A DNA stretch of 33,917 nt from an uncultured beta proteobacterium (GTDB taxonomy: Bacteria > Pseudomonadota > Gammaproteobacteria > Burkholderiales > Burkholderiaceae_B). The stretch is taken from positions 1 through 33,917 of the forward strand of contig CAJBTJ010000412.1 in assembly GCA_903958565.1 (NCBI GenBank), read 5' to 3'. Numbering within the stretch: position 1 is the first letter of the stretch; the number at the start of each line of letters is the position of its first letter. Positions 1-10,742 of the stretch are shown in pieces. The notes under the pieces are model-generated. The model saw only the letters and a list, made by a program, of their open reading frames with translations, had not been told where the DNA came from and did no database searches. The position numbers and the translations under genes were made by a program.

Positions 1-14
1 AGATAAAAGCGAAA

Positions 15-45
15 GGCCAGCGTCTACGTCGAGCAGACGCTGGCC
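15..45 (-). terminator. Hairpin downstream of petC, likely intrinsic terminator of the pet operon
   Basis: Perfect 11-bp inverted repeat GGCCAGCGTCT (15-25) / AGACGCTGGCC (35-45) with a 9-nt loop; on the minus strand it is followed by TTTCGCTTTTATCT, just past the petC stop at 57. Confidence 0.75.
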
Positions 46-56
46 CGAAAAAAAAC

Positions 57-914
57 TTACTTGACGTGCTTCCAGAACGATGCGTTCAGGCGCCAAGCGA
101 TAACAAAGAACACGCCCAAGAAGAGCAAGACCCACACGCCGATTTGTTTGCGTTTTTGCTGAATAGGTTCTGACATCCAAGTCATGAATGCCGTCAAATC
201 CGCGATGTCGCTGTCGTAGCCCGCTGTGCGTTGAGGCTCAAGCGCTTTGAACTTATGGTCGACACTTGCCTTTCCACGGTAGTTCGACAGAGGCTCGACT
301 TTTGATGTGACGTAACCGGCCGCATCATAGGTGGTAACGATACGTTCCCAGCCAGCAGGCTTGCCTGCCTGTGTAGGGAGCTGATGCACGGTCGTTGTTG
401 TTAACTCGCGCGGTCCCTGACGATCCCACAACACGTGAGGCATAGCTGAGTTTGGAAATGCAAGGTTATCCCAACCCGTCGCTTTGCTTGTATCCCTGTA
501 GTAAGTCCGCAGGTAGGTATAAATGTAGTCAGATCCTGTTGGACCGGCATTGATTGATTTTGCTCTTGCCATGACAGACAAGTCAGGAGGCGTCGCACCA
601 AACCACACTTTTCCATCTTTGGCTGACACAGAGCCCATCATCAGGTCGCCCACTTTTTCGCCGGTAAACAACAAGCTATCGCGGATTTGTTGATCGGTTA
701 GGCCAATATCCTTGAGCTTGTTGTAACGCATCGCAGAGGCGCTATGACAGTTCAGGCAATAGTTGACGAACAGCTTGGCGCCGTTTTGTAATGCAGCAAG
801 GTCGCTAATACGATTGGGTGCTTGCTCGAGAGGGAACGCTCCGCCCGCAGCATGCGCACCCGAGCAGGTGATTACTAGGGCAAGAGCACAAAGCAGCTTC
901 TTGATCATGGTCAT
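57..914 (-). CDS. petC: Cytochrome c1 subunit of the bc1 complex
   Basis: Signal peptide MTMIKKLLCALALVITCSGAHA, heme motif CLNCH, C-terminal TM anchor; adjacent to petB/petA. The track start at 956 is a GTG inside petB; ATG at 914 or 908 is more likely. Confidence 0.95.
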   Translation of the reverse strand: MTMIKKLLCALALVITCSGAHAAGGAFPLEQAPNRISDLAALQNGAKLFVNYCLNCHSASAMRYNKLKDIGLTDQQIRDSLLFTGEKVGDLMMGSVSAKDGKVWFGATPPDLSVMARAKSINAGPTGSDYIYTYLRTYYRDTSKATGWDNLAFPNSAMPHVLWDRQGPRELTTTTVHQLPTQAGKPAGWERIVTTYDAAGYVTSKVEPLSNYRGKASVDHKFKALEPQRTAGYDSDIADLTAFMTWMSEPIQQKRKQIGVWVLLFLGVFFVIAWRLNASFWKHVK

Positions 915-933
915 TCCGTAATTAAAGTTAGGC

Positions 934-2313
934 TCAATGGGCGTGGAACGTGACACGGTCAGGGACCGGCTTGAACGTACCCAAGCGACTCCAGACTGGC
1001 ATCAGGAAGAAAAATGCCAGATAGATGAGCGTGCCAATTTGCGACATTAGGTTGAAAATGTCCGTCGGTGCTTGGGTGCCGAGATAACCCAACACGACGA
1101 AGTTTGCAAAGAAGATGCCATAAAGCGTCTTGTGCCAACCAGGACGGTAGCGAATGGACTTGACCGGACTGTAATCGAGCCAGGGCAGGAAGAAGAGCAA
1201 GACAACCGCACCACCCATGGCGACCACACCCCAAAACTTCGCATCAATGACACGCAGCAGCACGGCCACGGCGATCAGCACGACTGGAGCGATCAGTTTC
1301 ATGATGCCTTTGACGCGCACAAACAACACGATCGCAGCCAACACGGCACTACCAGCCAAGACCCAAGTAAAGTCATCGGTCGTTGCACGAAGCATCGAGT
1401 AGAACGGTGTGAAATACCAGACCGGTGCAATGTGCAATGGTGTGACTAGTGGGTTGGCTGGAACGAAGTTGTTGTACTCAAGGAAATAACCACCCATTTC
1501 AGGCGCAAAGAAAACAATGGCCATGAAGATAATCAGGAAGCCTGCGAGCCCCATGATGTCGTGTACGGTGTAGTAAGGGTGGAAAGGAATCCCATCAAGA
1601 GGGCGACCGAACTTGTCTTTCTTGGCTTTGATGTCGACGCCATCGGGGTTGTTGGAACCCACTTCGTGCAAAGCGACGACGTGTGCAACCACTAGGCCCA
1701 GCAAGACGAGCGGAATTGCAATGACGTGGAAGGCAAAGAAGCGATTCAGCGTAGCGTCCGAGACCACGTAGTCGCCGCGAATCCAGATTGAGAGCTCAGG
1801 CCCAATGAACGGGATGGCGGAGAATAGGTTCACGATTACCTGCGCGCCCCAGAACGACATTTGACCCCAAGGTAGGAGGTAGCCGAAGAAGGCTTCTGCC
1901 ATCAAGCACAAGAAAATACCGACACCGAAAATCCAGACGAGCTCGCGTGGCTTGCGGTAGGAACCGTAAATCAGGGCGCGCACCATATGGAGATACACGA
2001 CGACGAAAAACATCGAAGCGCCGGTGGAGTGCATGTAACGGATAAACCATCCGCCCGGGACTTCGCGCATGATGTATTCGACTGACTGGAAGGCAAACTG
2101 CGCATCTGGCTTGTAGTGCATGACCAGGAAAATGCCCGTCACGATTTGAAGCACAAGCACTACAAGGGATAAGGCGCCGAAAAAATACCAAAAATTGAAG
2201 TTTTTCGGTGCGTAGTATTCAGACAGATGCGCTTTGTAAGTTGATGTCAACGGAAAGCGACGGTCTATCCAGCCTAACAGTCCGGTCGTTTCGACGGATT
2301 TTTCGCCAGCCAT
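934..2313 (-). CDS. petB: Cytochrome b of the bc1 complex
   Basis: 459 aa polytopic protein with cytochrome b motifs (GYLLPWGQMSFWGAQVI, PLHIAPVWYF in place of PEWYF); flanked by Rieske and cytochrome c1 genes. Confidence 0.97.
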   Translation of the reverse strand: MAGEKSVETTGLLGWIDRRFPLTSTYKAHLSEYYAPKNFNFWYFFGALSLVVLVLQIVTGIFLVMHYKPDAQFAFQSVEYIMREVPGGWFIRYMHSTGASMFFVVVYLHMVRALIYGSYRKPRELVWIFGVGIFLCLMAEAFFGYLLPWGQMSFWGAQVIVNLFSAIPFIGPELSIWIRGDYVVSDATLNRFFAFHVIAIPLVLLGLVVAHVVALHEVGSNNPDGVDIKAKKDKFGRPLDGIPFHPYYTVHDIMGLAGFLIIFMAIVFFAPEMGGYFLEYNNFVPANPLVTPLHIAPVWYFTPFYSMLRATTDDFTWVLAGSAVLAAIVLFVRVKGIMKLIAPVVLIAVAVLLRVIDAKFWGVVAMGGAVVLLFFLPWLDYSPVKSIRYRPGWHKTLYGIFFANFVVLGYLGTQAPTDIFNLMSQIGTLIYLAFFFLMPVWSRLGTFKPVPDRVTFHAH

Positions 2314-2372
2314 GAAACGGCTCCTTTTACTTTGATCAGTATCGCGTTATGCGGTGTGGTTCAGGGGGCGGG

Positions 2373-3014
2373 TTAGGCCTTGTTGTTCTCGTCGACACCA
2401 ATAATGATGCGGGTGTCGCTCAGGTATTGGTATGGAGGCACTTCGAGGTTGTCCGGCGCAGGCTTATTTTTATAAGCGCGGCCCGCCATGTCGAAAGTTG
2501 ATCCGTGGCATGGGCACAAGAACCCGCCGTCCCAGTTATTAGGCAGGCTAGGCTGTGGGCCCGTCGTAAATTTCGGTGTGGGCGAGCAGCCTAAGTGTGT
2601 GCAGATGCCGACCGCCACAAACAGATCCGGCTTTCGCGAGCGCCATTCGTTTTTTGCATAAGTAGGCGTGAAGCCCGGACGCAGCGACTTTGGATCTGCG
2701 AGTTCGCCATCGTTCTGCTTGAGCGAACCAAGTTGTTCTTTGGTGCGATTAATGATCCACACCGGTTTGCCGCGCCACTCGACCGTGCGCATTTCGCCCG
2801 GGGCAAGGGTGCTGACATCTACTTCAACCGGAGCGCCCGCAGCGCGCGCTTTCTCACTTGGCGCAAAAGTACTGACAAAAGGCACGGCTAGAGCCGCGCC
2901 CGCTGCTCCGCCGACGGCACAGGTTGTGCCGATCCAGAAGCGACGTGAAGGGTCTGACGGCAAGGTTGGGGGTACCGCACCTTCGTCATCGTGCACAGTT
3001 GAATCGTGACTCAT
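2373..3014 (-). CDS. petA: Ubiquinol-cytochrome c reductase Rieske iron-sulfur subunit
   Basis: Rieske cluster motifs CTHLGC and CPCHGS; twin-arginine-like N-terminus (SRRFWIGTTCAVGGAAGAALA). Confidence 0.96.
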   Translation of the reverse strand: MSHDSTVHDDEGAVPPTLPSDPSRRFWIGTTCAVGGAAGAALAVPFVSTFAPSEKARAAGAPVEVDVSTLAPGEMRTVEWRGKPVWIINRTKEQLGSLKQNDGELADPKSLRPGFTPTYAKNEWRSRKPDLFVAVGICTHLGCSPTPKFTTGPQPSLPNNWDGGFLCPCHGSTFDMAGRAYKNKPAPDNLEVPPYQYLSDTRIIIGVDENNKA

Positions 3015-3129
3015 CTTCTATCCTTATCGCAGCCAACGTGTTTGAGCCAACACATTGCAGACCAGTTCATTATGACGCTGCTTTGAAGGCATCCTATCGG
3101 GGCGACCCGCGCGGCTTGCTTCTGTACAG

Positions 3130-3159
3130 TTGTCACAACTTAAATTAACCCCTTATTAT
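3130..3159 (+). promoter_or_regulatory. Candidate sigma70 promoter for mscL
   Basis: TTGTCA (3130-3135), 18-bp spacer, TATTAT (3154-3159), 39 nt upstream of the mscL ATG at 3199. Confidence 0.45.
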
Positions 3160-3198
3160 AGCGCTAGCCAAGACAGACTCACAGTAAGGGAAAGACAA

Positions 3199-3663
3199 AT
3201 GATTCAAGGTAAAGAAATTTTGCAGGAATCCCGCGGAATATTTAAGGAATTTCGCGAGTTTGCGGTGCGGAGTAACGTTGTTGACCTCGCAATCGGTGTG
3301 ATTGTGGGTGCCGCTTTTGGCAAAATTGTTGATTCGCTTGTTAAAGATATCGTGATGCCGATCGTTAACTTTTTGGTTGGCGGATCGATGGACTTTAGTA
3401 ACAAGTTTGTGGTGTTATCCCGCCCTGCGGGTTACGTCGGCCCAGAAACCTATGCCGACCTGACAAAGGCAGGGGCAACTATTTTTGCCTGGGGTAATTT
3501 TTTAACCATCGTGATCAACTTTGTGTTGTTGGCGTTTGTGATCTTCTGGATGGTGAAGGCGATCAACACGGCGCGTAAAAAGATGGATTTGGAGGCGACC
3601 CCGCCCCCAGTGCCCGAGAACGTGCTGTTGCTGCGCGAGATTCGCGATTCGCTTAAAAAGTAA
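3199..3663 (+). CDS. mscL: Large-conductance mechanosensitive channel
   Basis: [54 protein letters not shown] is a characteristic MscL N-terminus. ATG at 3199 preceded by GTAAGGGAAAG; the track start at 3130 is too early. Confidence 0.95.
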   Translation: MIQGKEILQESRGIFKEFREFAVRSNVVDLAIGVIVGAAFGKIVDSLVKDIVMPIVNFLVGGSMDFSNKFVVLSRPAGYVGPETYADLTKAGATIFAWGNFLTIVINFVLLAFVIFWMVKAINTARKKMDLEATPPPVPENVLLLREIRDSLKK

Positions 3664-3668
3664 GCAAA

Positions 3669-4463
3669 TTAAACCGGGTTGTCGATGTCTATAAAGTCAA
3701 CCTTAATGCCGAACTGCTGTTGGATCGCTTGGGCGAGCGCCTGGACGCCATAGCGCTCGGTGGCGTGGTGCCCAGCACCGATAAAGCCAACACCAGATTC
3801 TCGTGCCAAGTGCACAGTGGGTTCAGACACCTCACCCGTGATGAAGAGGTCTGCCCCCACATCAATTGCCTCACTAAACATTCCTTGAGCAGCGCCCGTA
3901 CACCATGCAATCGTCTCCGCAGGTTGCTCGGGTGCGCCGACCACAAGCGGTTCGCGCCCTAGTCGCAAAGCGACTTGCGCGGCCACCTCACCAAGGGTGG
4001 CGGCACCGGGCATGGCGCCCAGCCAAATCAGATTTGATGAGCCTGCCGTGCGCGGTGGCCCGACTGAATCGCCCGCGATCGGTTCTTGGCGAGCAACCAC
4101 TAAACCTAAGCGGGAGGCTAGCTGAGCGTTATTCCCCAGTGTTGGATGGGCATCAAGGGGTAGGTGATAGGCGAGTAGATTGATGTTTGCTGCAAGAAGC
4201 GAGGCCAGACGGGTGCGCTGGGTGCCTCGTATCCGAGGATCATCGCCCCGCCAAAACCAGCCGTGGTGCACGAGCAGTGCATCGGCGCCCCGCTCAATTG
4301 CGATATCGATCAGCGCCTGACTTGCGGTGACGCCCGCGATAATATGGGACACTCGCTCAAGGCCTTCGACCTGCAGACCGTTTGGGCAGTAATCTTTAAA
4401 TGATGTGACCTTGAGAGTGGTATCTAGCCAGGCACAGAGTTCGCGGGTCGAGACAGAGGTCAT
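3669..4463 (-). CDS. Nif3-like dinuclear metal center hexameric family protein
   Basis: LLVHHGWFWRG, YHLPLDAHPTLGNNAQLA and GAGHHATERYGVQAL are Nif3/YbgI motifs. Start MTSVSTREL at 4463 has AGGAAA upstream. Confidence 0.88.
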   Translation of the reverse strand: MTSVSTRELCAWLDTTLKVTSFKDYCPNGLQVEGLERVSHIIAGVTASQALIDIAIERGADALLVHHGWFWRGDDPRIRGTQRTRLASLLAANINLLAYHLPLDAHPTLGNNAQLASRLGLVVARQEPIAGDSVGPPRTAGSSNLIWLGAMPGAATLGEVAAQVALRLGREPLVVGAPEQPAETIAWCTGAAQGMFSEAIDVGADLFITGEVSEPTVHLARESGVGFIGAGHHATERYGVQALAQAIQQQFGIKVDFIDIDNPV

Positions 4464-4481
4464 AATTTTCCTGAAAACAAA

Positions 4482-5642
4482 ATGCGTCGAATTTGGCTGA
4501 TTTTTGCTCAAGCAGTAACGGTTTGTTTAGCGATTTTATTCGTGGTGGTGACTTTGCGCCCGGATTGGTTGGCGCGCCTCGATAAACTGAGTGTTTCTGG
4601 GGGCCAACGAGCGGCCCTGCCCGTTGTCGGACAGCCACAAGCTGGCGCGGCGCCCGGCTCATACGCTGAGGCGGTTGCCTTGGCGGCGCCCGCTGTGGTC
4701 AACATCCACACAACGAAGCGTATTGCGGCGCCGCGGATTGTGATGCCAACGGATCCTGTTTTACGAAAATTTTTCGAACAAATGCCCGGCTATAAGCAAC
4801 AGCAACAGGCAACGAGTCTTGGCTCGGGAGTGGTGGTGTCCGCGACTGGACATGTGTTGACGAATTTTCACGTGATTAACGGTGCCGATGAAATTGTGGT
4901 CGCCCTGCACGATGGTCGGCAGGCAAGTGCCAAGGTTGTGGGTGTCGATCCGGATTCCGATCTGGCCGTATTAAAAGTGCAATTGACGGGTCTTCACGCG
5001 TTACGTTTTTTGACTGAGGAATTGCCGCGTATTGGTGATGTGGTGTTGGCGATCGGCAACCCCTTTGGAGTGGGACAAACCATCACGATGGGAATTGTCT
5101 CGGCGCTTGGTCGTCAAGGATTGGGTATCAATACCTATGAGAACTTCATCCAAACGGATGCGGCGATTAACCCAGGTAACTCGGGCGGTGCGCTCATTGA
5201 TACCTTAGGCCGCTTGGTGGGAATCAATACCGCGATTTATTCGAAAACAGGTGGCTCCCTTGGAATTGGTTTTGCGATTCCTGCGGGAGCGGCACAAAAA
5301 GTCATGGAACAAATTGTTGCCCATGGGTATGTCAAGCGAGGCTGGCTGGGCATCGAGCCTCAGGACATGACGGCGGAGCTGGCGAAGGCCTTTGGCTTAG
5401 AGCGCCCAACGGGCGTGATTATCGCGGGGCTATTGCGCGACGGTCCGGGGGCAAAAGGTGGATTGCGCGTGGGCGACATCGTCCAGACCCTTGACGGCAG
5501 TCCAGTCGGAGACACGCCTAAACTGATGGCACGCATTGCTGCGAAGGAGCCAGGCGATAAGATCGAGCTAGGCGTCTACCGAAACGGGAACGTGCAGAAC
5601 CTTTCAGTCGTTGCGGGCGTGCGGCCCGTTCGGCCGCAATAA
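4482..5642 (+). CDS. Membrane-anchored HtrA-family (S1C) serine protease with one PDZ domain (DegS/AlgW-like)
   Basis: N-terminal TM anchor; catalytic triad context LTNFHVI / DSDLAVLKV / NPGNSGGAL; C-terminal PDZ (GVIIAGLLRDGPGAKGGLRVGDIVQTLDG). Confidence 0.9.
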   Translation: MRRIWLIFAQAVTVCLAILFVVVTLRPDWLARLDKLSVSGGQRAALPVVGQPQAGAAPGSYAEAVALAAPAVVNIHTTKRIAAPRIVMPTDPVLRKFFEQMPGYKQQQQATSLGSGVVVSATGHVLTNFHVINGADEIVVALHDGRQASAKVVGVDPDSDLAVLKVQLTGLHALRFLTEELPRIGDVVLAIGNPFGVGQTITMGIVSALGRQGLGINTYENFIQTDAAINPGNSGGALIDTLGRLVGINTAIYSKTGGSLGIGFAIPAGAAQKVMEQIVAHGYVKRGWLGIEPQDMTAELAKAFGLERPTGVIIAGLLRDGPGAKGGLRVGDIVQTLDGSPVGDTPKLMARIAAKEPGDKIELGVYRNGNVQNLSVVAGVRPVRPQ

Positions 5643-5657
5643 GCCCACGATCGCGCT

Positions 5658-6050
5658 TTAGTTTGCAGAGCCGGGCTGGGTGATGCCTGAGCCTGCGGGG
5701 GTATTGCTCGGCGGGTTTGCGGCGATAAGCGCTTCGGCCTGTGTGAGCAGAGGTCGCCGGGTGTTGGCCTCAAGGTGATAAAAAATCTCTTGGAGGCGTG
5801 CTTGCTCGTCGTCGGCAGTGTAAAACCAGCTGACAGGCATGTTCAAGATCTCTGCCACGCGACACATCAGTTGATAGTCGGGCGAGTGCTTGCCACGTTC
5901 ATACTGATTCATCCGCGCACTAGCGGACATGGGGTCTATGCCGGCGAGTTTGCCGAGTTTTTCCTGAGACAAGCCGGCGCGTAGACGGGCTTGTTTTAGA
6001 CGATGAGCGAGCACGATGATCCCTTTAAGGTTCGTTAGGTTGCGCCACAA
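5658..6050 (-). CDS. XRE-family helix-turn-helix transcriptional regulator
   Basis: HTH region HRLKQARLRAGLSQEKLGKLAGIDPMSASARMNQYERGKHSPDYQLMCRVAEILNMPVSWFY; Pro-rich C-terminal tail. The true start may be an internal GTG. Confidence 0.82.
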   Translation of the reverse strand: MWRNLTNLKGIIVLAHRLKQARLRAGLSQEKLGKLAGIDPMSASARMNQYERGKHSPDYQLMCRVAEILNMPVSWFYTADDEQARLQEIFYHLEANTRRPLLTQAEALIAANPPSNTPAGSGITQPGSAN

Positions 6051-6087
6051 TAGGCATAACCATGTGAACGATCCATATCAAATAGAA

Positions 6088-6101
6088 TTTAGAGATCTAA
6101 A
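6088..6101. repeat. Short inverted repeat, candidate operator upstream of the XRE gene
   Basis: TTTAGA (6088-6093) / TCTAAA (6096-6101) around GA, in the AT-rich gap between tatC and the XRE gene. Confidence 0.35.
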
Positions 6102-6167
6102 AGATATACCTTAAATACTAAGACAACAAGAGATTTGTCGTAAGAGTTCTTTGATAACAGCCCGTTT

Positions 6168-6959
6168 TCAGCTTGTGGACTCGGGTGTTGTTGTCTTTTC
6201 CTCTTCTTTGCTGCGGGGCTTGATCCCCCGAGCGACTAAGATCCCGATCTCGTAGAGGATGCAGAGCGGAACAGCCAATAAAAATTGGCTGACCACATCG
6301 GGCGGGGTGACGACGGCGGCGATCACAAACGCCCCGACGACGACATAACCGCGGGCTTCGCTCAGCTGCTTGATCGTCACAATCCCCATCCGGACGAGCA
6401 GTACAACCGCAACAGGGACTTCGAATGTGAGCCCAAAAGCTAAAAACATCGTCATGACGAACGTCAGGTAAGCCTCGATGTCCGGCGCCGGTGTAATCGA
6501 CTGCGGCGCAAACGAAGCGATGAAGCTAAAGATTGTTTTAAACACAACAAAGTAACAAAACGCCATTCCTGCCAAAAACAGCAGCGAGCTCGAAATAATC
6601 AGAGGCAAGGCTAAATTTTGCTCGTGTTTGTACAGTCCCGGCGCAACAAAGGCCCAGACTTGATACAAGACAACGGGCAGAGCAATCACAAAAGCGGCCA
6701 TCATCGTGACCTTGACAGGCACCATGAAGGGCGTGATCACGCCGGTTGCAATCATGCGGGTGCCCTCCGGCAAGGAGGCCAGCATGGGTGCCGCGAGCAG
6801 GTCGTAGATATCCGAGGCGCCGGGATAGAGAAATAAAATAAAAAAGATCACAACGATTGTGCCGACTGCTCGCAATAGGCGCGAGCGCAGTTCAACCAGA
6901 TGCGACATAAAACTTTCGTTTTGTTCGCCGGGCTCAGCGGTTTTTTCTGTAGTGCTCAA
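6168..6959 (-). CDS. tatC: Sec-independent protein translocase subunit TatC
   Basis: [18 protein letters not shown]-terminus, six-TM pattern, [22 protein letters not shown]; follows tatB with a 4-bp overlap. Confidence 0.96.
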   Translation of the reverse strand: MSTTEKTAEPGEQNESFMSHLVELRSRLLRAVGTIVVIFFILFLYPGASDIYDLLAAPMLASLPEGTRMIATGVITPFMVPVKVTMMAAFVIALPVVLYQVWAFVAPGLYKHEQNLALPLIISSSLLFLAGMAFCYFVVFKTIFSFIASFAPQSITPAPDIEAYLTFVMTMFLAFGLTFEVPVAVVLLVRMGIVTIKQLSEARGYVVVGAFVIAAVVTPPDVVSQFLLAVPLCILYEIGILVARGIKPRSKEEEKTTTPESTS

Positions 6960-7627
6960 GATTTTGATCCCGACGGTGGGGTAACTGAAGTCGGCGCGCT
7001 GGCCAAGGCCTTTTCTGCTGCTTGCGTCTTGCGGGCAACAGACTCGAAGTCGGCTGTGCTCGCAATTTCGAATTCAGTTTGAACTGGGGTGTCAAAGAGC
7101 CCGGTCATTCCCTGTGTTTGCGACGCGTTGGCAAGCGCAGCTTCTGGTGTCATCGCTGCGACCTCGCTCGGGGCAACAGGGGTGCTGACAGGAGAGGCGG
7201 CGTGCAAGCCGCTATCTTGGCCGCCGGTTGCATCGATCAAGACGGGGCCATCTGATGCCGCCTCGGCGACAAGTTCGGGCGCGGGTGTATTGAACGACGT
7301 CGCTTCTTTGAGGCCTGCCGTCGCTTCATTGAAGGTCGACATCGTGTTTTGCTCAAGTGCCTCGAGAGGTTTGGTGAGCGCATCACTTGTGCTCTGCAAG
7401 CTACTCTGCACACTTTGCGCAGCGTCTTGCATTTGGTCCTTCAGCTTACGAAGTTCATCGAGCTCAACTTCGCGTTGAATGTCTGATTTGACGTCACTGA
7501 CATAGCGCTGCGCACGGCCCACTAGGTGACCGAGTGTGCGCGCTACCTTAGGGAGGCGCTCAGGACCAATAACGACAAGCGCCACGACCCCGATTACGAG
7601 TAGTTCAGTAAAGCTGACATCAAACAT
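6956..7627 (-). CDS. tatB: Sec-independent protein translocase subunit TatB
   Basis: [33 protein letters not shown] is a typical TatB N-terminus; long Ala/Ser/Thr-rich C-terminal tail. Confidence 0.95.
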   Translation of the reverse strand: MFDVSFTELLVIGVVALVVIGPERLPKVARTLGHLVGRAQRYVSDVKSDIQREVELDELRKLKDQMQDAAQSVQSSLQSTSDALTKPLEALEQNTMSTFNEATAGLKEATSFNTPAPELVAEAASDGPVLIDATGGQDSGLHAASPVSTPVAPSEVAAMTPEAALANASQTQGMTGLFDTPVQTEFEIASTADFESVARKTQAAEKALASAPTSVTPPSGSKS

Positions 7628-7675
7628 GTTTTATGCACCAAAGTAGCTCCAGGCGGAGCGATCCAGCAAAAATTA

Positions 7676-7921
7676 TTAGATGCTGGATTTTTCTTTGGCC
7701 TGTACATCAACAGTTCCATTTGAGGCAACGCGTTGCGCGGGCGCTGCTTCTGCTGTTGGGTTTGCGTCACCTTCTTTGGCGTTCGGATCTTTCATGCCCT
7801 CTTTGAAACCCTTTACAGCTCCGCCAAGGTCAGCGCCAATATTGCGAATTTTTTTCGTGCCGAAAATGAGCGCAACGATAACGAGAACGATTAACCAGTG
7901 CCAGATGCTAAAACTACCCAT
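7676..7921 (-). CDS. tatA: Sec-independent protein translocase subunit TatA
   Basis: [43 protein letters not shown] is a typical TatA sequence. Confidence 0.96.
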   Translation of the reverse strand: MGSFSIWHWLIVLVIVALIFGTKKIRNIGADLGGAVKGFKEGMKDPNAKEGDANPTAEAAPAQRVASNGTVDVQAKEKSSI

Positions 7922-7935
7922 AATGACTCTCCGAA

Positions 7936-8304
7936 TTAGGCTGCGGTGACTTTTTGTCCCATCCAGGGACGCTTGCCACCCAAAATATGAAAATGTAGAT
8001 GAGGGACTTCTTGACCACCCTCAATACCAGAGTTAGTTGTAAGCCGAAATCCTCCTGCTGGCCCCGAATTACAGCCGTTTTCGATCGCGATCTGGGGAAC
8101 CTTAGCTAGCATTCTACCTAACCACAGGGCATCTTCGGGCAGAATATCTTGCATCGACACGACATGCTTGCGCGGGACCATAAGCAAATGTACCGGTGCT
8201 GCCGGGTTGATGTCATGAAAAACCACACAATCGTCATCTTGGTAAACGATTTTTGCAGGGATTTTTCCGTCGACGATCTTACAAAAAATGCACTGTTCGC
8301 TCAT
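7936..8304 (-). CDS. HIT-family protein (HinT-like)
   Basis: [43 protein letters not shown] and HLHFHILGG (HxHxHxx). Start at [10 protein letters not shown] (8304). Confidence 0.94.
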   Translation of the reverse strand: MSEQCIFCKIVDGKIPAKIVYQDDDCVVFHDINPAAPVHLLMVPRKHVVSMQDILPEDALWLGRMLAKVPQIAIENGCNSGPAGGFRLTTNSGIEGGQEVPHLHFHILGGKRPWMGQKVTAA

Positions 8305-8353
8305 GATACGTTCTGCTGCTAAGAATTTTGATGAAAAATCCTGTCTACAAGGA

Positions 8354-8698
8354 TTATTTTTCCGTCCGCCCAGCTTTTTCGGCAAGACCCGATAGGCCTT
8401 CGCGACGCGCAAGCTCTGCGGTCACCTGTTCGGGGCGCAAACCGTTTTCCGCCAGCACCACCAGGCAATGAAACCATAAATCAGCCATTTCTGCCACGAT
8501 TCTGTCTGCCTGCCCGTCTTTGGCCGCCATTACCAGTTCGGTGGCCTCTTCGCCAATTTTCTTGAGTGCGGCTTCCGGCCCTTTTGAAAAAAGCTTTGCG
8601 ACGTAGGAGGTGGACGGATCTCCGCCGCGACTGGGCAGTCGAGTTTCGAGCAGATCGGCAAGCCTCTGTAAGACGGCTTCAGGGGTATTTGTCGTCAT
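8354..8698 (-). CDS. hisE: Phosphoribosyl-ATP pyrophosphatase
   Basis: [13 protein letters not shown] ... [17 protein letters not shown] ... [17 protein letters not shown]; downstream of hisI with ATGA overlap. Confidence 0.95.
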   Translation of the reverse strand: MTTNTPEAVLQRLADLLETRLPSRGGDPSTSYVAKLFSKGPEAALKKIGEEATELVMAAKDGQADRIVAEMADLWFHCLVVLAENGLRPEQVTAELARREGLSGLAEKAGRTEK

Positions 8699-9132
8699 TT
8701 GTAGATGAGTTCGGGGTCTTTGAGAACGGGGTCAACAGTAACCCATTTGAGCACGGCATTGCCCGAGGCCTCAGTTTGCGACTCTAGTCGCTGGTAAAAA
8801 CAGCTGGCACGACCAGTGTGGCAGGCAATACCGCCAAGTTGTTCAACCTTTAGCAAAATCACATCTGCATCGCAGTCCAGGCGAAGCTCCAGCACGCGCT
8901 GCATATGGCCGGATTCCTCTCCTTTGCGCCACAGGCGGCTGCGAGAGCGCGACCAGAATACCGCACGTCCGGTTTGTGCGGTTTCCGCAAGCGACTCGGC
9001 ATTCATCCAAGCGACCATCAGGATTTGACCGTTGACGGCGTCCTGCGCAATGGCAGGCACCAAGCCCTGCGCATCAAAGCGCACGTCGGCGAGCCAAGAG
9101 GGCAATGCGGGGTTTGTAGTGAGCGTTGACAT
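8695..9132 (-). CDS. hisI: Phosphoribosyl-AMP cyclohydrolase
   Basis: [46 protein letters not shown] and [10 protein letters not shown]. Start MSTLTTNP at 9132. Confidence 0.95.
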   Translation of the reverse strand: MSTLTTNPALPSWLADVRFDAQGLVPAIAQDAVNGQILMVAWMNAESLAETAQTGRAVFWSRSRSRLWRKGEESGHMQRVLELRLDCDADVILLKVEQLGGIACHTGRASCFYQRLESQTEASGNAVLKWVTVDPVLKDPELIYK

Positions 9133-9133
9133 A

Positions 9134-9937
9134 TCAGCCTCGCCTGACCGGAATACCGCGAGAAGCCATGAAATCTTTTGCCTCGCGCACGGTGAACTCG
9201 CCATAGTGAAAAATACTAGCCGCCAGCACGGCACTCGCACCGCCTAGCGTCACGCCATCAGCAAGGTGTTGTAGGGTTCCCACACCACCAGAGGCGATCA
9301 CTGGCACTGCGACCGCGTCTGATACCAAGCGAGTGAGCTCCAGATCAAAACCGGATTTAGTCCCGTCACGATCCATGCTGGTGAGCAAGATTTCGCCCGC
9401 ACCGTATTCAGCCATCTTGCGGGCCCAAGCCACCGCGTCAAGACCGGTCCCCTTGCGACCGCCGTGGGTAAATACTTCCCAGGTCGGGGTCGGTGCATCT
9501 TTGACGCGCCGCGCATCAATCGCCACAACGATGCATTGGGACCCGTGATAATCCGAGGCTGCGCGCACGAGGTCTGGGTTAGCGACGGCAGCGCTGTTCA
9601 TTGAAATCTTGTCGGCACCCGCATTAAGTAAGCGCTGGACATCGCTGACTTGTCGGACGCCCCCACCAACAGTCAGGGGGATGAACACCTGTGAGGCGAC
9701 TTGTTCGATGATGGGCAAAATCAAATCACGGCCATCACTCGTTGCCGTGATGTCTAAAAATGTAAGCTCGTCCGCACCTTGTTCGTTGTAGCGTCGTGCA
9801 ATCTCAACGGGATCTCCCGCGTCAACGAGCTGGACAAAGTTCACGCCCTTAACAACACGCCCAGCCGTGACATCTAGGCAGGGAATAATGCGACGAGTCA
9901 GTCCGCTGACCGCGCTCGGCGCCGTTGAGATGGTCAT
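9134..9937 (-). CDS. hisF: Imidazole glycerol phosphate synthase cyclase subunit
   Basis: [51 protein letters not shown]. Confidence 0.97.
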   Translation of the reverse strand: MTISTAPSAVSGLTRRIIPCLDVTAGRVVKGVNFVQLVDAGDPVEIARRYNEQGADELTFLDITATSDGRDLILPIIEQVASQVFIPLTVGGGVRQVSDVQRLLNAGADKISMNSAAVANPDLVRAASDYHGSQCIVVAIDARRVKDAPTPTWEVFTHGGRKGTGLDAVAWARKMAEYGAGEILLTSMDRDGTKSGFDLELTRLVSDAVAVPVIASGGVGTLQHLADGVTLGGASAVLAASIFHYGEFTVREAKDFMASRGIPVRRG

Positions 9938-10674
9938 GGTGAAAGTTCGTCAGCGCGTAGTTGTGCCGCTTCGAAGTCCAGTGTGCCTTCGTAGATGCTG
10001 CGGCCCAAGATCGCACCTTCGATGCCTTCTTCTTCAACCGCGCATAAGGTATCGATATCGCGCAAGTCCGTCACGCCACCTGAAGCGATCACCGGGATGC
10101 GGACATGTTTTGCGAGTCGAACCGTCGCTTCGATATTTACACCGCTCAGCATGCCATCTCGCCCGATGTCAGTGTAGATAATTGCTTCACAGCCATAGTC
10201 TTCAAACTTTTTAGCTAAGTCTGTGACGTCGTGCTTGGTGAGCTTGCTCCAACCGTCGGTCGCCACTTTGCCGTCTTTGGCATCAAGTCCGACAATGATG
10301 CTTCCAGGGAAAGCGCCGCAGGCGTCATGCAAGAACCCTGGATTTTTCACGGCAGCGGTGCCGATGATGACGTAAGAGATACCAAAATCAAGATAGCGCT
10401 CAATCGTGTCGAGGTCCCGGATACCACCACCAATTTGCACCGGCATCTCTGAACCGACGGAGTTAACGATCGCTTTAATGACGGCTTCGTTTTTAGGTTT
10501 GCCGGCGACGGCACCGTTGAGGTCGACGAGATGCAAACGACGTGCACCAAGGTCATACCAGTGCATCGCCATTGCGACGGGATCTTCGGAGAATACAGTC
10601 GCATCCTCCATGTCACCTTGGCGGAGTCTTACACAGCGACCGTCTTTGAGGTCAATTGCAGGGATCAGCAGCAT
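9934..10674 (-). CDS. hisA: ProFAR isomerase
   Basis: [45 protein letters not shown]. Confidence 0.97.
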   Translation of the reverse strand: MLLIPAIDLKDGRCVRLRQGDMEDATVFSEDPVAMAMHWYDLGARRLHLVDLNGAVAGKPKNEAVIKAIVNSVGSEMPVQIGGGIRDLDTIERYLDFGISYVIIGTAAVKNPGFLHDACGAFPGSIIVGLDAKDGKVATDGWSKLTKHDVTDLAKKFEDYGCEAIIYTDIGRDGMLSGVNIEATVRLAKHVRIPVIASGGVTDLRDIDTLCAVEEEGIEGAILGRSIYEGTLDFEAAQLRADELSP

Positions 10675-10742
10675 ATCTTTTCGTGATCAAGAGCGGGACG
10701 GCATCGTACACATTATGCGTACGCACCTAACGCTCGGTTGGG

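Noticed and set aside
6956-7300. Long low-complexity tail of TatB as a fused extra domain
   Set aside because: Ala/Ser/Thr/Pro/Glu-rich tails are common in proteobacterial TatB; no domain signature.
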